From assembly GCA_046760105.1 (NCBI GenBank), contig JBHIDJ010000002.1, positions 1 through 64,000 on the forward strand: a stretch of DNA of 64,000 nucleotides. The letters run 5' to 3'. Below, piece after piece: positions 62,464 to 64,000 of the stretch; the stretch's first letter is position 1; each line of letters opens with the position of its first letter. Under the pieces are notes generated by a model that saw only the letters and a program-made list of their open reading frames with translations, had not been told where the DNA came from and ran no database searches. Source of the DNA: JBHIDJ01 sp046760105 (GTDB taxonomy: Bacteria; Pseudomonadota; Gammaproteobacteria; Acidiferrobacterales; SPGG2). Made by a program: the position numbers and the translations under genes.

Positions 62464-63774
62464 GTGCTCAACGAAGTTTGTTTTGCGAATCTTAAACTCA
62501 AAGAACCGTGGACGCTTCGGACCTACGAGAGGGCCGGGGGTTACGAGATATGGCGTAGGGTTTTGAACGAAAGGACCCCGGCCGAAAAAATTATCGAGGA
62601 GATCAAAGCAGCGGCGCTACGTGGCCGAGGTGGAGCCGGGTTTCCCACCGGTTTGAAGTGGAGTTTCATGCCGCGATCCGCCCCCGGGCCGAAGTATCTC
62701 GTCTGTAACTCCGACGAAGGCGAACCCGGGACCTGCAAAGACCGCGAGATCCTGCGCTATAACCCGCATGCGATTATCGAGGGGATGGCAATTGCCGGTT
62801 ATGCGATCGGCGCCACGGTGGGTTACAACTACCTGCGTGGAGAATTCCACGAGCCCTTTGAGCGCTGCGAAGCGGCAACGCAGGAAGCGTATGCAGCCGG
62901 GCTGCTCGGCCAGAACATTCTCGATGCGGGTGTCGATTTCGACCTTTATAACCTGCTCGGTGCGGGTGCCTACATCGTCGGCGAGGAAACCGCGATGCTC
63001 GAATCCATCGAGGGCAAAAAAGCACTGCCGCGCTACAAACCGCCTTTCCCGGCGAACTATGGCGTATTCGGGCATCCGACCACTGTTAACAACACCGAAA
63101 CCCTGGCGTCAGTACCTTACGTCTTACGGCATGGGCCGCAAAAATTTCTCGAAATGGGCAAACCCAATAACGGCGGAACAAAGATCTTTTCGGTTTCAGG
63201 CCACGTCAACAAGCCGGGTAACTACGAAATCCCGCTCGGCACACCGTTTGCCAAGTTACTCGAGCTGGCAGGTGGAGTACGCCATGGCTATCGGCTCAAA
63301 GCGGTAATTCCGGGCGGGACGTCGGCAAAAGTGCTACCGGCAGAGATTATGATGGAGCTCGATATGGATTTCGATTCACTCGCCAAGGCAGGTTCCATGC
63401 TTGGCTCGGGTGCTGTGGTGATCATGGATGAAACGACCTGTATGGTACAGGCGCTCGGACGCATCGCACATTTTTATTATGAGGAGTCCTGCGGCCAGTG
63501 TACGCCGTGTCGCGAGGGTAGTGGCTGGCTGACGCGGGTGATCCACCGCATCGAGCACGGTCAGGGCCGGCCGGAGGAACTGGACATGCTGGACGACGTC
63601 GCGAGCAAGATCGAGGGTCGCACCATTTGCGCCTTCGGGGAGGCCACCGCATGGCCTGTGCGAAGCTTCGTCCATCATTTCCGGGATGAATTTCAGTACC
63701 ATATCGATCACGGCCACTGCATGCCCGGCACCGGCAAGTATGAGTTGCCGCGTAGGGGAGCGAGCACGTCATGA
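62464..63774 (+). CDS. nuoF: NADH-quinone oxidoreductase subunit F
   Basis: The 436-residue subunit that oxidises NADH, carrying FMN and a 4Fe-4S cluster. RGRGGAGFPTGLKWSF is the NADH/FMN-binding site and ESCGQCTPCREG the cluster ligand site. It starts at GTG 62464, five bases after nuoE; an upstream extension into nuoE is a shadow. Its stop overlaps nuoG by ATGA. Confidence 0.96.
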   Translation: MLNEVCFANLKLKEPWTLRTYERAGGYEIWRRVLNERTPAEKIIEEIKAAALRGRGGAGFPTGLKWSFMPRSAPGPKYLVCNSDEGEPGTCKDREILRYNPHAIIEGMAIAGYAIGATVGYNYLRGEFHEPFERCEAATQEAYAAGLLGQNILDAGVDFDLYNLLGAGAYIVGEETAMLESIEGKKALPRYKPPFPANYGVFGHPTTVNNTETLASVPYVLRHGPQKFLEMGKPNNGGTKIFSVSGHVNKPGNYEIPLGTPFAKLLELAGGVRHGYRLKAVIPGGTSAKVLPAEIMMELDMDFDSLAKAGSMLGSGAVVIMDETTCMVQALGRIAHFYYEESCGQCTPCREGSGWLTRVIHRIEHGQGRPEELDMLDDVASKIEGRTICAFGEATAWPVRSFVHHFRDEFQYHIDHGHCMPGTGKYELPRRGASTS

Positions 63775-64000
63775 GCGCGAAAGCGCAGAACAAGACCGAA
63801 CCCCCAGCGACTGATGTGGTTACCATTGAGGTCAATGGCAAGCCGTTACAGGCTAAGAAGGGCAGCATGGTCATCCAGGTGACGGATGCGGCCGGTATCT
63901 ATATCCCGCGCTTTTGTTATCACCATAAGTTATCGGTGGCGGCCAACTGTCGCATGTGCCTGGTTGAAGTTGAGAAGACGCCAAAGCCCGTGCCCGCGTG
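63771..64000 (+). CDS. nuoG: NADH-quinone oxidoreductase subunit G (partial, 5' end)
   Basis: The first 76 codons of the large iron-sulfur subunit before the window ends. The opening is unusual only in a polar 14-residue leader; VTIEVNGKPLQAKKGSMVIQ and then RFCYHHKLSVAANCRMCLVEVE give the N-terminal [2Fe-2S] ferredoxin domain. It continues the nuo operon. Confidence 0.94.
   Translation, partial: MSAKAQNKTEPPATDVVTIEVNGKPLQAKKGSMVIQVTDAAGIYIPRFCYHHKLSVAANCRMCLVEVEKTPKPVPA

Noticed and set aside
1..64000. CRISPR arrays, prophage genes, insertion sequences
   Set aside because: No regular direct-repeat/spacer series, integrase, capsid or transposase frame was seen on either strand.

Overview
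This window is a dense, intact stretch of a gammaproteobacterial chromosome. Most spacers are short, many genes overlap at ATGA or by a few codons, and GTG and TTG starts are frequent. The gene order is the evidence for the lineage: coaBC-dut-algC, radC-rpmB-rpmG, smpB-ratA-ratB-bamE-fur, recN-nadK-hrcA-grpE-dnaK-dnaJ-dapB-carAB-greA-yhbY-rlmE-ftsH-folP-glmM-tpiA-secG-tRNA-Leu-nuo. These strings are typical of Gammaproteobacteria. The mixture (FolE2, HrcA/CIRCE, rSAM/selenodomain genes, ANDDNYALAA tmRNA tag) suggests a Chromatiales- or Acidiferrobacterales-like autotroph-type lineage, but the sequence alone does not settle the genus.

Layout. 0-4 kb: argG, then two rSAM/selenodomain-associated transferase genes converging on an arsS-type radical SAM gene. 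4-9 kb: a minus-strand run metG-rnfB-nth-FIST-DUF1841-arsS, in which the DUF1841 frame is broken by one amber codon. 9-14 kb: mrp, dcd, an OsmC protein, a Ycf46-like AAA ATPase and an HtpX-like protease. 14-19 kb: algC, dut and coaBC on the minus strand, then radC, rpmB and rpmG ending at a strong terminator. 19-25 kb: an HNH protein, a fatty acid desaturase, a Nudix hydrolase, purM-purN, a CDP-alcohol phosphatidyltransferase, hda and wrbA. 25-33 kb: a LysM lipoprotein, a small membrane protein, acyP, a lytic transglycosylase, a methyltransferase, proS, a retropepsin-like protease, folE2, ispA and xseB. 33-38 kb: ssrA (tmRNA) and smpB, an NSS transporter, ratA, ratB, bamE, fur and a GNAT acetyltransferase. 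38-47 kb: recN and nadK diverging from the heat-shock operon hrcA-grpE-dnaK-dnaJ, then dapB. 47-59 kb: carAB, greA, yhbY/rlmE, ftsH, folP, glmM, tpiA and secG. 59-64 kb: tRNA-Leu(GAG) and the complex I genes nuoA to nuoG, the last cut by the window end.

Functional themes are translation and its quality control (metG, proS, rpmB, rpmG, ssrA, smpB, ratA, rlmE, yhbY), protein folding and turnover (hrcA regulon, ftsH, htpX-like), nucleotide and amino acid synthesis (argG, carAB, purMN, dcd, dut, dapB, folP), DNA repair (nth, radC, recN, xseB), envelope precursors (glmM, ispA, algC, bamE) and respiration (nuo).

No prophage, transposase, CRISPR array or defence island is visible. The unusual material is small-scale. 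Two families of imperfect palindromic repeats are dispersed between genes. One copy has been absorbed into the 3' end of carA and separates it from carB; another supplies the leader of dcd. The other points of interest are the amber-interrupted DUF1841 gene, an unusually long perfect CIRCE operator, a perfect hairpin in the pre-tmRNA leader, and an arsS/selenodomain cluster with no visible arsM.
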